Positions 1-10,964 of a stretch of DNA of 64,000 nucleotides are shown here, in pieces; within the stretch, counting starts at the first letter, position 1; the number at the start of each line of letters is the position of its first letter. The DNA lies in NCBI GenBank assembly GCA_922989275.2, contig OV277856.1, positions 54,011,358-54,075,357 of the forward strand, given 5' to 3'. The translations under genes and the position numbers were made by a program. The DNA comes from Gari tellinella. Lineage: Eukaryota > Mollusca > Bivalvia > Cardiida > Psammobiidae. Under the pieces are notes generated by a model that searched no databases, was not told where the DNA came from, and was given only the letters and a program-made list of their open reading frames with translations.

Positions 1-342
1 CTGGAGCCCCGTTATATAACACATTTTCTTCCATACTATCAGATAGTGTAAATACGGCAAACCACTGTACAGAGCTTGGTGTTCAGAGAGGCAAACAGCG
101 TCATATTAGAGACATAGTGTCGTGGGTAAAGAAGCGAAGAAGATGTATCAGAAGGGAGGAGTTGTTAGCTTTCTTGTGTGGCAAAAATCCTCCGCAGAGG
201 ACTAAAGTTAGCGGAGGCATGATGAGACACACACCTTCTGCTAGACTTGAGAGGCCTTTTCCAAGGTTCTCATCGGCAGATAACATACAGACAAATCCTG
301 AAGCTGACCTGGAGTGTTTCCGAGAAGCTATTGCTTTGCAAG
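1..342 (+). CDS. Penultimate exon of an unrecognised host gene (5' part outside window)
   Basis: The frame beginning at base 3 is open without a stop to a consensus donor (CAAG|GTATGC) at 342/343 and gives about 113 residues. The product is rich in Arg/Lys/Ser, with a basic stretch WVKKRRRCIRREE followed by FLCGKNPP. It leaves the exon in phase 1. The exon at 2375 resumes in the same phase, which is the best evidence that this is a real gene. Whether this exon begins at an acceptor inside the window or upstream of base 1 cannot be decided. I do not recognise the family. The composition (basic, Ser/Pro-rich, few hydrophobics) suggests a nuclear or cytoskeletal regulatory protein, but that is only inference. 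Confidence 0.6.
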
Positions 343-366
343 GTATGCTATGGTTCACTTAAGTCT

Positions 367-1110
367 TTAACCCATTACACCATAAGTACGACTTTATATA
401 GAGGATAATTGTTTTTTTCAGTATAAGATAGAAATTTAATCCATTGAGTGAACATCAGACGTTATATTTTCACGAGTGGCAAAGCCACTTGTGAAAATAT
501 AACAGTCTGATGTTCACGAAATGGATTAAATTCGTTCTTATACTGAAAAAATACAATTATTCTATTTATTTATGCTTTTAAGCCACTTTTTAAACGAAAT
601 TGTTCGACAATTGTGAAAGCGAAAGTACATGATTTACCCCGTGTTGAGCCCCAAGTTTACATCGAACACATTAACGAAACAGTTTCCCGTACGATGATGT
701 CACTTATTTATTGATTTGACGTCATCCGAATTACGTCGTTGCTCCCAATTTTTGATTTGTGTTCTTCCGTTGAGTGGTTAGCGACAAATCGGACTGCCGG
801 AATTTAACGATAAGACACGATTGACTACGATTTTTGGGGAGCCCTACGGGGAAAACGCGATTGGTGATAATCCACTGCAGTGGATTACCAAGTGATAATC
901 CACTGCTATTATCCGGTAATCCACCGAAAAGCATAAATAAATGCCTCTAATTTATTTCTTCACTGAAACACATAGTATGATTTAATAGAATCATTATTAT
1001 GCACCGAAATAAATATTTTCTATATCCTATCAGATTGTAGCAAAAAGCAGACTTTCAATCCGCTTTAAGTGGTCACCTGTTTTAGAAATAGGTTATGGGG
1101 TAATGGGTTT
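367..1110 (-). mobile_element. Family B MITE interrupted by a hairpin element
   Basis: The left end TTAACCCATTAC (367) and right end GGTTATGGGGTAATGGGTTT (to 1110) are the two ends of a family B element. The inner B sequence resumes near 938. About 540 bp in between, beginning AGAGGATAATTG and ending in the reverse complement of AGAGGCATTTATT, is a separate insertion. Confidence 0.6.
418..551. repeat. Long near-perfect hairpin
   Basis: Arms beginning TTTCAGTATAAGA and ending TCTTATACTGAAA pair over about 60 bp. Both contain the ATCAGAC and TTATATTTTCAC segments, with loop-side ends GAGTGGC and GCCACTTG. It lies in the insertion that splits the family B element at 367-1110. Confidence 0.7.
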
Positions 1111-1381
1111 AGTAATATTGTCATCGGCAACCATTGTCGTCAGCAGCTGTTCTGAAATTATGATTTTCTAAAATTTCTTACAGTAAAATAAGTTCACTTG
1201 TGAGAGTGGAGGCTTGTATGGTGCAGAGTTACTTGGCATCTGGTCATAATCACAACTGTTGCATTTGGTAATCATAGTTTTGTTGTTAGCCATGTGTAAC
1301 AGTTAACTAAACTATCTGAAACTTTGTTTAGCGCTCATAATTAGTAAGATTGCAAGTTGATTAACACTAGTATTCATGAAC

Positions 1382-1631
1382 TACAGTGGAGAATCTGTTA
1401 TTCTTTCCCGTTTAAACGCAAACATACACAAACGCAAAGCACTAAAACGTAGAAAAGAACAACTTTTGGACAATTCTGATAATTCTTGTTTATCTTGGTG
1501 GCAAACAGTTTGAAGCCTGATCAGACGCCGGGTTACCCGGCATCTGATCTGGCTCCAAACTGTTTGCACTGCAAATAATAGTTTTAGCGTAAACGCGTTT
1601 ATTGGGAAAGAATAACAGATTCTCCACTGTA
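1382..1631 (-). mobile_element. Family A MITE
   Basis: Complete element with TACAGTGGAGAATCTGTTAT ends in inverted orientation. The minus strand carries the AATAAACGCG side. The central hairpin CAAACAGTTTG..CAAACTGTTTG is intact. Open frames across it are by-products of the repeat. Confidence 0.9.
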
Positions 1632-1769
1632 GGTCATTTTTGAAAAAGGACCAGTTAATGTTGAAAATTTAAAGGCTGTTTTATGCCCTACCAAACTGAA
1701 GTATAGTCTAATTCTTACTGAGTTCCAGATGAGAAGAGTATAAAAAAACTAAAAATCTTTATTCTGCAT

Positions 1770-2010
1770 TTAACCCTTTGCCCCATAGAAGCGACTTTTA
1801 GCGTATTTAATTTATTCCCCCGCGGAAGAAAATAGTTCCAGTTTATACACTCATGAACAATTACCATGAATATTTTTTATAGCCTGGCCCTAGCAGATTT
1901 TAGTTTAAAGTAGGCTGAAAGCAAAGCAGAATGTTCTGCTTTACTTTCAACCTGCTTTAAATGGTTACCTGTTATCAAAACTAGAAACAGGCTATGAGGT
2001 AAAGGGTTAA
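1770..2010 (-). mobile_element. Family B MITE
   Basis: Bounded by TTAACCCTTTGCCCCATAG and CTATGAGGTAAAGGGTTAA. The core hairpin is shortened (AAAGCAGAATGTTCTGCTTT). Confidence 0.85.
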
Positions 2011-2374
2011 GCCTATGGTGTCATAAGTGAATACTCATTTAGAATTACATAGATCTCTTCGAGATGATTCTAATGAAGAGTAACACCAAACGATTTGGTG
2101 CTGAAATGACTGAGAAAATGTTTGGTTTGTTCTGATTACTCCCTTTTATCTGGAACTTTGAATACATTTGCCTTTGGCCGTCCATCTTCCCTGAAAGTTC
2201 ATGGCAGTTATGCTGCATAACTGAAGAAGTTGTACTGCAGACTTGAAAACTCACATGGACTTCACATGAAAACATAAAAAAGACAATGTTAGAATATTGA
2301 GTAGATCCTCATTCTTATCACAAGCTCTTCAAGATTGAGATTGGTCAACTAAATGTTTTCTGTGTCTTTTACAG

Positions 2375-2592
2375 GATTAGACGGGGCTATGTCAAATATC
2401 AGTGTTGGGAGAAGTAGACCTCACGGTACTCCAAACCCAGCTCAACTGTCAAATTTACAGAGGAGCAATATAGAGGACTTGAACTCATTTATTCTCGAGG
2501 AGTTTTCAAGAAACTGTGATTCAAGAAAACGGTCAGCCACACCAGATGTAACAATGGACTCACCCACAAGGAAAAAGAACAGACACTTCTAG
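2375..2592 (+). CDS. Terminal exon of the same unrecognised gene
   Basis: A pyrimidine-rich acceptor (TGTCTTTTACAG) ends at 2374. The last base of the upstream exon plus GA gives a Gly codon, and the frame continues LDGAMSNISVGR to a TAG at 2590-2592, adding 72 codons. The tail contains a predicted acidic/hydrophobic helix (IEDLNSFILEEF) and ends in a basic KKNRHF tail. There is no convincing AATAAA before the MITE that begins at 2738, so the 3' UTR is probably short or contains that MITE. Product unknown. Confidence 0.6.
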
Positions 2593-2737
2593 AGCAGATG
2601 TCCCAGATCTTCCAGCAGAAATTTGATGTGAAAGATATTTGTAGGGTTTTCTGTTTGGTTTTTAAAAAGCTATGATTTTTGGGATAGATTGTCTATATAG
2701 CTGTCATATAGTCAAACTTGGAATCAGCCATTCTTCT

Positions 2738-2972
2738 TTAACCCATTAACCAATAGCCTAATTCTACTTTTGGAAAAAGGTGACCACTTAAAGCAGGTTG
2801 AAAGTAAAGCAGAATGCGCCTTAATGCGCATTCTGCTTTCCTTTAGCCTGCTTTAAGCCATCATCTCCTAGAATATAGAAAATAATTCTGATCATACATA
2901 TTCTTATCTGTATGAATTGGAAGAATTTTTCTCACTAGAGAAATAAAGGCCTAAAATTGGGTAATGGGTTAA
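2738..2972 (+). mobile_element. Family B MITE
   Basis: Bounded by TTAACCCATTAACCAATAG and GGGTAATGGGTTAA. The core hairpin AAAGCAGAATGCGCC..GCGCATTCTGCTTT is present. Confidence 0.85.
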
Positions 2973-3179
2973 GGAAGCATACAGAAAATCGTAGACAGGT
3001 GACTGCTAAATGCTGAATATAAATAATGCAGAAAGCTGCAGTAGCTTTCTGCATTAAATTATCCAGAATTAAGCAATCATTTGTATAATAGACTTTTTAT
3101 GGGCATTGACTGGTCACTAAATACAGGTTTTAACTGTATTTCTGTAATTTGGCTGTATATTTCTTTAATACATTACTCA

Positions 3180-3402
3180 AATAGATAAGCCACCACTAAA
3201 GAAATAGTTCAACTTTAAACAATCATGAATATGCATTGCACTATATAAAAATTGCTTATATTCTATCAAATGGTAGCTTAAAATAGGCTGAAAGTAAAGC
3301 AGAAGGCCCCTTAAGAATTCTGCTTAATTTTCAGCCTGATTTAAGCAACTGTCTGTCTTTTAAAACTCAATAGTCAATACTAGAAATAGACTATGGGGTT
3401 AA
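3180..3402 (-). mobile_element. Decayed family B MITE
   Basis: The AAAGTAAAGCAGAAGGCCCC core and the AATAGACTATGGGGTTAA end survive. The other end is degraded. Confidence 0.5.
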
Positions 3403-3515
3403 TTACCAGTAATATGTTAAAGCAAGCTGGTAGTAAAGCAGTTAAGTAAAGGAGCCTTTCGCTTTGCTTCTAATCTGATTTAACAATCACCTGATAGAAT
3501 CGGGGAAAATTCTCT

Positions 3516-3862
3516 TTTTAACCCATTTCTCCATAGACACAGGGTTTTATTCCTCCACTGAAGAAAACAGTTCCATTATCACATGCAGGAATATGTGCTA
3601 TAAGAAATGTTTTCTTTTTTCTAGCAGCCTTTACCCCATAGCCTTTTCTAGATTTGAAAATAGGTGACTACATAAAGCAGGTTGAAAGTAAAGCAGAATG
3701 TGCCCTTAGACACATTCTGCTTTACCTTTAGCCTGCTTTAAGCTACCACCTGCTAGAATTAAGAAACTATTCCCTCTGATACATATTCATGACTATATAG
3801 ATTGAATTATTTTCTTCTGCGTAGGAATGAGCTAAAAGGCGTTACTGTAAGGTAAAGGGTTA
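3516..3862 (+). mobile_element. Half plus full family B MITE, head to head
   Basis: A minus-oriented left half (TTAACCCATTTCTCCATAG up to about 3626) abuts a plus-oriented copy that starts at TTTACCCCATAGCC (3630) and ends GGTAAAGGGTTA. Confidence 0.6.
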
Positions 3863-3905
3863 TGGAACATTCTGCTCTATATAAATCTGCTTTAAATAGT
3901 CTTCA

Positions 3906-4146
3906 GGGGCCGTTTTACTAAACTACTTATGCAAATTTTTTGCGTAAGTCAAAATCAGTTTACTCTTATTTTTCGATCATAAACGTTTGCAAACAGCAAA
4001 TAGCCAGATCAGAGGACAGCGCATCCTCTGATCTGGCTATTTGCTGTTTGTAGCAAGTGATAATAAAAAAATATAAATAAAAATTTGAAATTTTGACTTA
4101 CGCAAAATTTTTACTTAAGTATAAGTAGTTTAGTAAAACGGGCCCC
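3906..4146. mobile_element. Family G MITE
   Basis: Inverted termini GGGGCCGTTTTACTAAACTA and TAGTTTAGTAAAACGGGCCC enclose a hairpin with arms GCAAACAGCAAATAGCCAG and CTGGCTATTTGCTGTTTG. The second copy in the window is at 52508-52754. Confidence 0.85.
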
Positions 4147-4224
4147 AGAAAAAGAAGTAGGCTATGGATAAATGGTTACCAGAACATGGTAGAAGCCTGA
4201 AAATGCATTTCTTTGAGGAGTAGG

Positions 4225-4479
4225 TTAACCCTTTCCCCAATAGGAGCCACTTTTAGCGCATTCAGTTTATTCCTCCGCCGTATAAAAAGGGTCCAATTTT
4301 TACAGTCATGATGAAAATGTATCATATTGAATATTTTCTTTATTCTAGCAGGTAGTAGCTTAAATAGGCTGAAAGCAAAGCAGAATGCGCCTCTTAGGCG
4401 CATTCTGCTTTACTTTCAACCTGCTTTAAGTAGTCCCCTATTTTCAAAACTGGAAACAGGCTATGGGGTAATGGGTTAA
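4225..4479 (-). mobile_element. Family B MITE
   Basis: Complete, with TTAACCCTTTCCCCAATAG and CTATGGGGTAATGGGTTAA ends and an intact GCGCATTCTGCTTTACTTTC hairpin arm. Confidence 0.85.
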
Positions 4480-5029
4480 TGCATTAAAAGAAGCTCTTAA
4501 AGAGTAAATGAATTTTAAACAAGAAATTACGGGTAACACCGCTATTGAGTAAAATTAAGTTGCAAGAACTCTTAAGAGTTAGGCAGCCAACACTATGTTA
4601 GGATACAATTGAATAAATGATCAAATGGTTTAGATGGCTAACTGCCCAAATAGGGGAAAGTTGATTTAGAAAGCTCTGGTCAATGTATTACAAATATCAC
4701 CTGATCACGGGTTAAAACTGTTTATGTGTACAATGGTAACCCTAAGTTTATGAGTGATATTGTTTGAACTCATTTGTATGGTATTTCTGTTAGTGTTGTG
4801 GTTTATTTCAGTTATCCAGTGAAACCTTTATGTTACATAGACAGGGCTCCAGATAAGAGGGAGTTAACCGCACAAATCCAACATTTTCTCACTTATTTTT
4901 AACCAACATTTCTGTGGTATAACTACCCATTAGATTCTAACGAGTAGTGACACCATAGAGTTTAAAGCAGAAATTAAGACTTTAGTTCTTGAATACTCCC
5001 CTTATCTTGAGCCCTGCATAGAGATAAAC
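4480..5029. other. Intergenic, no gene seen
   Basis: AT-rich sequence with no open frame of note. It includes one copy of a low-copy repeat marked by 'agggctccagataag', whose relatives occur near 2040-2180 and 6480-6705. Confidence 0.5.
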
Positions 5030-5302
5030 ATGAATTCATTGATCCCTGAAACTTATTATGGTCGGTTCCAGTTTCCAGTTAAGTCTTGTCCAAATAGACT
5101 ATTTAAGGGTGTTTTCTGCATACATTGCAAAATAACTAACAGTGCATGCCCTGACCAGAGAGGGCTCCTGCAGGAGCCAGCTGATTGGGGTCTACACTGT
5201 TTGTATTTGAGGTGTACTTTCTAATAAGAGAAACACGATTGTGTAGTCTTCAGAGGTACATGATTATTAAAGTAAAGTATACTTGTTGCTAGGGCTCAAA
5301 GT
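5030..5302 (-). mobile_element. Family D MITE
   Basis: The minus strand reads from the GAGCCCTAGCAACAAG end to the CAGGGATCAATGAATTC end. The central hairpin is partly eroded (CCAGAGAGGGCTCCTGCAGG). Confidence 0.65.
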
Positions 5303-5333
5303 GTATAAAACACGACATGTTTCTGAATGTAGA

Positions 5334-5420
5334 TACAGTGGAGAGACAGTGTTTTTCCCCCAATAAATGTGTTTACGCTATACCAATTATTTCCGATGCA
5401 AAATTTAGTCTAGGTGTGAC
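5334..5420 (+). mobile_element. Family A fragment
   Basis: The left end only (TACAGTGGAGAGACAG..CAATAAATG); the hairpin and right half are missing. Confidence 0.55.
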
Positions 5421-5796
5421 CTCAACAGTATTTCTTAGCTTGATTAAGCAAGTTAAACAGATGATGGCTAAAAGCAGACTATAAGGAAAGGTGAATGCTC
5501 GTTCAGGAGCATTCTGCTGTACTTTAGGTTGTCATCTGCTAGAGTAAATAAAATAGGCTCTATGGTTCTTGTTCATAAATGATTTTGATTGGGAATTTTG
5601 GTGTAGGAATAAATAGAGGGGTTAAAAGGCATATTTATAGTTTACATGCTTAATCTAGCTGTAAGCTTTCACCTGTCTGAAACCTAAGAGGAGTCTTTCT
5701 AAATGGTTATATTGGAGCGGGGTTTTACTGTATATCAGAATATCATTGTCTGAAGTAATCACTTGTAATCAAGGTATATAAGTAGATACAGTGGAG

Positions 5797-6026
5797 AAAA
5801 CATTATTCTTTCTCAATAATTGTGTTTATGCTCAAAATATTGTCATTGCAAACAGTTTGGAGCCAGATTAGACGCCGGGTAACCCGGCGTCTGATCTGGC
5901 TCTAAACTGTTTGTCACTCAGATATGAGTAAATAGTTAAAATGTCAAAAAGTTGTAATTTTATTGCATGGTGTTTGAGTTTAGTTTGCTTTTAACCAGGA
6001 AACAATAACTTCTTCTCAACTGTAAT
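5797..6026 (+). mobile_element. Family A MITE, diverged right end
   Basis: TACAGTGGAGAAAACATTAT start, intact hairpin at 5848-5913, and a degenerate right end (TTCTTCTCAACTGTA). Confidence 0.8.
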
Positions 6027-6182
6027 AGTAAGTGATTGTGAACAAATACCTGTTTGGTTAGCTTTTTGTTACAGATTTGACAGTAATTTAAGTTGTATTG
6101 TTAATGCTGCACTTGTTGAACCTCCAATCTGAAAAATGCTACATTTCAGATCGACTCTTCTATCATTGGGAAAAAATGGTTA

Positions 6183-6434
6183 TTAACCTATTCCCCCATA
6201 AATACGCCCTTTTACGGCTATACTTTATTCTTCCACTGAAGAAAATAGTTCTATTTTATACAGTCATCAATATGTATCATAAGAAATATTTTCCATATCC
6301 TAGCAGAAAATAGCTTAAAGCAGGCTGAAAGTAAAGCAGAATGCGCCTTAAGGCGCATTCTGCTTTACTTTCAACCTGCTTTAAGTGATCATCTTTCTTT
6401 AAAACTAGAAACAGGCTATGGGGTAATGGGTTAA
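6183..6434 (-). mobile_element. Family B MITE
   Basis: Complete, with an intact and nearly perfect core hairpin centred on GCGCCTTAAGGCGC. Confidence 0.85.
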
Positions 6435-6909
6435 CAGTTTGTAGGAGTGTCATCCACACTTACTTCAATTATGTTTCCCAAAATGCCTATATTGTGACAA
6501 CTCATTAGAATCATCTCAAAGGTGTTTGTAGAAGTATTCAGGATGAGAGATGAACATGTTCAAATTTATGTACATCAAAATCTAAAATATTCATTTCATA
6601 TGGTCTCGAGACGATTTTTACACCATAGGATTTGGTGCTTACATGAAGGAGAAAATAGAGGAGTTATTCAGTTTAGCCTCCCTTATCTGGAGCCCTGAGT
6701 ATTCGAATCTCTGAAGACAGGAAAACTAAACTTTAGGTAGGCACTGTATAAATCTCACTTGTTAATGGTCACTGCTTAATACAGAATAAAAGTAAAGCAA
6801 AGAAGTTCAACAATTTTCTGCTTAAGTTTTTGTCCTGCATTACGTTGTCGGGTACATCACCTTCACTCCCTTACCCCGAGTGCCAAAAAACACTGAAATC
6901 TAGAAAAGC

Positions 6910-7162
6910 TTAACCCTTTACCCAATAAACATGTTTATAACAATAAAGACAGGTGATCACTTAACGCAGGTTGAAAGTAAAGCAGAATGTGCCTTAAGGC
7001 ACATTCTGCTTTACTTTCAGCCTGCTTTAAGTTACTATCTGCTAGGATATAGAAAATATTTCTTATGGTACATATTCATGACAATATAAAATGGAACTAT
7101 TTTCTTTGGCGGATGAATAAAATGAATGCGCTAAAAGTCGCTTCTATGGGGGAAAGTGTTAA
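6910..7162 (+). mobile_element. Family B MITE
   Basis: TTAACCCTTTACCCAATAA start and GGGGGAAAGTGTTAA end, with the core GTGCCTTAAGGCAC. Confidence 0.85.
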
Positions 7163-7813
7163 ATAGCAGATTTGAAACAGACAGCATATTCTGGCACTGA
7201 AAGGGTGAAATACTGAGTTAACTAATTTATCCTGAAACTTTTCATGGACAAATCCAGTTTTCAAATTATTTTTAGTCCATTTATGCCTACTTAGTTTTGT
7301 TTTCTGCAATGCATGGTTGGTCTGGGTCTGTGGGTCAACACTGTTTGCATAAGACAAATGTTCTCTTTACAGTTACACAGTTTGTAAATGATGAGTATAG
7401 TCCTTGCTAGGGATGAACATGTTAAAATGTCTACTTTTAAGTGTAAGACGGCTTATCAAATGTTTGACGGGGAATGTATCAAATTAAAAGTTGGGCATTG
7501 TCATTTATAGCCACCCTTAATCCCTATAGGCACGTTCTCCTTGCTTTAAGCAGCAATCTGCCTTAGCCACCTGATAATTTAGTGGTCGTACTGGAGAGAT
7601 TTTACTGTACTGTATTTTGTTTATTTTTTATAACAGTCAAACTGTGAAAGAGACCACTATTTGAAGAAACGTGGTGATTTTAAAGACAGGTGAATACTTA
7701 ATACAGGTCAAAGGTAATGCAAATATCTCCTGTAAGAACTTCATGTGTTACTTTTGGCGAGCAGTAAGTTTCAACCTGTAATAAAAGTAACTACTGCATT
7801 ATAATTTATTATA
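7163..7813. other. Intergenic with decayed repeat fragments
   Basis: No gene recognised. A degraded family E relative lies around 7570-7800 ('taaagacaggtgaatactta', 'ttttactgta'). Confidence 0.4.
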
Positions 7814-8055
7814 TTAACCCATTACCCCATAGCCTGTTTCTAGTTTTAGAGATAGGTGGCCATTTAAAGCAGGTTAAAAGAAATGCAGAATGGGCCTTAA
7901 GGCGCATTCTGCTTTCTTTCAGCCTGCTCTAAGCTAGAATCTGCTAGGATATGTAAGATTTTTTTATGGTACATAGTCATGACTGTATCAGTTGGAACTG
8001 ATTTCTTCAGTGGAAGAATGAATAAAAGACGCTTATTTTGGTGGGGAATGGGTTA
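7814..8055 (+). mobile_element. Family B MITE
   Basis: Complete; ends TTAACCCATTACCCCATAGC and GGGGAATGGGTTAA. A family A element follows 12 bp later. Confidence 0.85.
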
Positions 8056-8067
8056 ATACAAGTAGTG

Positions 8068-8317
8068 TACAGTGGAGAATCTGTTATTCTTTCCCGTTTA
8101 AACGCAAACGTACGCAAACGCAAAACACTAAAACGTAGAAAAGAACAACTTTTGGACAATTCTGATATTTCATGTTTATCTTGGTGGCAAACAGTTTGGA
8201 GCCAAATCAGACGCCGGGTTACCCTGCGTCTGGTCTGGCTCCAAACTGTTTGTAAAAGAAAAAATAGTTTTAGCGTAAACACGTTTATCGGGAAAGAATA
8301 ACAGATTCTCCACTGTA
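8068..8317 (-). mobile_element. Family A MITE
   Basis: Complete 250-bp copy with both TACAGTGGAGAATCTGTTAT ends. The long frames on both strands (88-91 codons) come from the repeat itself and recur in other copies. Confidence 0.9.
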
Positions 8318-8367
8318 CAAGGTAGAGATCTTACAAATTAGTGTACTATAGTTTGATGTTGTATTAT

Positions 8368-8612
8368 TTAACCCATTACCTCATAGCCTGATTCTAGTTT
8401 TGAAAATAGGTGACCACTTAAAGCAGCTTGAAAGTAAAACAGAATGCGCCATAAGGCATTTTCTGCTTTACTTTTGGCCTGCTTTAAGCTACATCTGCTA
8501 GAATGTAGAGAATAGTTCTTATAAAAATGACACATATTCATAATTGTATAAATTGGAACTATTTTCCTCAGTGGAGAAACGAATCAGTCATATTAATGGG
8601 TAATGGGTTTAA
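8368..8612 (+). mobile_element. Family B MITE
   Basis: Ends TTAACCCATTACCTCATAGC and GGGTAATGGGTTTAA; core hairpin with several mismatches. Confidence 0.8.
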
Positions 8613-9072
8613 CCATGTTTTCTTGAAGCACAACGTTAAGGGTATTAATTTATACGAATAGTGACAGATGTCGGTGATGATTTAAAGTGCTGTATTTAAT
8701 TTTGGAGAGTCGAGAGAAACTTACCATTCAAATATACACAGTCTAGTTTCTTTAGGGGAAATTTTCTTTGTTTTCAAAAGTGACAAAATAGGTAAACCAT
8801 CTGTTTACTTTGTTGCTGCTGTTTTGTTGCTATAGTTGTGCCCCATTCCTTCTTATTTATCAGTTCAATTAACCTATATCTAACTGATTTAGTGTATTTC
8901 TAATACTAATATGTTTTTGGCAGCTGAAGTAAGATGTACCAGTAAGTTCAAATGATCCTATAGGAGCTTTCTGAAGACTCATGAACATTATTATCTGAAC
9001 AAGTTTATTTGATTCTGTTTAAAGAAGTCCACACTGCCTTCATCTTTGATAATCGTTTTTGGTTTGCACACC
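8613..9072. other. Intergenic, nothing recognised
   Basis: AT-rich sequence with no coding or repeat signal that I can name. Confidence 0.4.
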
Positions 9073-9324
9073 ATAACCCATTACCCAATAGCCTGTTTCT
9101 AGTATTGAAGATTGTAAACCACTTAAAGCAGGTTGAAAGTAAAGCAGAATGCGCCATAAGGCACATTCTGCTTTACTTTCAGCCTGCTTTAAGCTATTAT
9201 CTGCTAGAATTTAGAAAATATTTCTTACAATACATTTTCATAACAGTATAAACTGGACCTATATCCTTCAGTGAAGGAGTATATTATAGGCGTATAAAAA
9301 CATATTTATGGGGTAATGGGTTAA
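9073..9324 (+). mobile_element. Family B MITE
   Basis: Complete. Its right-hand TTAA (9321-9324) is also the left-hand TTAA of the family C element that follows, so two TTAA-bounded elements sit back to back. Confidence 0.85.
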
Positions 9325-9534
9325 CCCTTAGCCTGCCACTCACGACTATAGCTTCATATGCAAACAGCTTGGATCCGGATGAGACGCAGAGTAACTCGGC
9401 GTCTCATCCGGATCCAAGCTGTTTGACGCTCGGACAACATTTTCAGCAATTTTGAGCAACTTTGAAGCACTTTGAAACTTGAAGCAGACGAGAAATATAG
9501 CAGACGACAATTTATTTGGCGAGCTAAGGGTTAA
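9321..9534 (+). mobile_element. Family C MITE
   Basis: TTAACCCTTAGCCTGCCACT start and GCGAGCTAAGGGTTAA end. Hairpin arms CAAACAGCTTGGATCCGGAT and ATCCGGATCCAAGCTGTTTG enclose GAGACGC..GCGTCTC. Confidence 0.8.
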
Positions 9535-9705
9535 GTGATTATTCTAGTTGGAAACTGAAAGTTTTAGGAGTCCATGAGTTTATTATTTAATGTGTATGAT
9601 ATGAGTTCAAATGATTGAAATATTTGAGAGAGAGAAAACAGTTGCTACCGATCATAAACTATGTACATGGTACTTTTAAAATAATATGGGATTTGGTGTG
9701 ATGTT

Positions 9706-10166
9706 TTAATCCCTTACCCCATAGCCTGTTTTAGTTTTAAAGTGAGTTGACTACTTAACGCAGGTTGAATGTTAAGTAGACTTTTCTTTCATACTGATTT
9801 AACCTACCATCTATATATAGACACTTTTTTTATGATGCATATTCATGACCTTAAAAATTGGAACTGGTTTCTTTAGTGGAGGAATAAACGAAAGGCATAA
9901 AAAGGCGTACAGTGGAGATTGTGTTATTCTTTCCCAATAAACGCGTTTACGCTAAAACTGTTATTTGCAGTGCAAACACTTTGGAGCCAGATCAGACGCC
10001 GGGTAACCCGGCGTCTGATCAGGCTCCAAACTGTTTGCCACCAAGATAAACATGAATTATCAGAATTGTCTGAAAGTTGCACTTTTCTACGTTTTATTGC
10101 TTTGCGTTTGCGTTTAAACGGGAAAGAATAACAGATTCTCCACTGTATCTATGAGGAATGGGTTAA
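9706..10166 (+). mobile_element. Family B MITE split by a family A MITE
   Basis: The B sequence reads AAAAGGCG up to 9907 and resumes TCTATGAGGAATGGGTTAA at 10148. Removing the A element and one TA restores the expected B sequence ..GGCGTATCTATGAGG.., which shows the TA target duplication of family A directly. Confidence 0.9.
9908..10147 (+). mobile_element. Family A MITE nested in family B
   Basis: Complete 240-bp copy with hairpin 9975-10039. The left repeat end is slightly altered (GGAGATTGTG). Confidence 0.92.
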
Positions 10167-10221
10167 ATTTTATGATGATGGACATGTAATTGTAAGATTG
10201 TGACTGATGCGCTGAACCACA

Positions 10222-10706
10222 ATAAACCTTCATCCCATAGCATATTTCTAGTTTTGGAAGATAGGTCACTACTAGAATGTACCTTAACCCATTATCCTAT
10301 AAATACACCTTTTTATGCCTTTTATTAATTCCTCTGAGGAATAAAATAGTTCCAATTTATGTAGCCAAAAATATGTATGGTAAGAAATATATTCTATATT
10401 CTAGCAGATGGTAGCTTAAAGCAGGCTGAAAGTAAAGGAGAATGTGCCTTAAGGCACAGTCTGCTTTATTTTCAACCTGCTTTAAGTTGTCAACTATCTT
10501 TAATACCAGAAACAACAGGCTATGGGGTAATGGGTTAAGGGGCATTCTGCTTTACACTCACCGAGCAGTAAGGTCCCATTTGCTAGGATATAGAAAATAT
10601 TTTTTATGGTACAATTCTTGACTGTATAAATTGTATTAAACCAATTTTCCAGTGAAGCAATAAATTGGTCACTTTAAAAGGCATATCTACTGAGTAAAGG
10701 ATTAAA
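10222..10706 (+). mobile_element. Family B MITE split by another family B MITE
   Basis: The outer copy runs ..TAGAATGTACC up to 10283 and resumes GGGGCATTCTGCTTTAC at 10539. Joining these through a single TTAA recreates the normal B hairpin centre (GAATGTACC-TTAA-GGGGCATTC). The insertion site is therefore the TTAA at the hairpin tip. Confidence 0.85.
10284..10538 (-). mobile_element. Family B MITE inserted in the TTAA of another copy
   Basis: Complete inner copy with TTAA at 10284-10287 and 10535-10538 acting as the target duplication. Confidence 0.88.
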
Positions 10707-10964
10707 CCTTGTATTCCTGAACCCCTTTTACTCTGGTCTAATTTGTGATAGTCAAACTTGTCTTAAGAAGCCACAAACTTTTAACGATGTAAACTCTAGT
10801 GTCTAGAATACTCACGATTTACAAACAAAGTACTTGTTATATTGTATGTGTACAGAGTACACTTGTCCTAATCAAACAGTGTATACTGCGAGCAGGAAGC
10901 ACCTACAGTGGTCCATTTACTATATGTTGTAAATACATAACAAACTCATAAATAGTAAAATATG

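Larger units (their letters stand above)
343..2374 (+). other. MITE-filled intron
   Basis: This 2.03-kb intron has GT/AG borders matching the flanking exons in phase. Its content is a family B element split by a hairpin element (367-1110), a family A element (1382-1631) and a second family B element (1770-2010). Bases 1111-1381 and 2011-2374 show no recognisable gene. Confidence 0.6.

Noticed and set aside
8007..8301. Open frames of 60-90 codons with peptides like QTVWSQIRRRVTRRLIRLQTVC, repeated all over the window
   Set aside because: They are translations of the family A hairpin and its flanks on either strand. The same DNA appears as a non-coding MITE about 25 times, and frames differ between copies. 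Not a protein family.
10357..10545. Recurring frames with LKQVESKAECALRHILLYFQPALS
   Set aside because: Translation of the family B hairpin; same reasoning.
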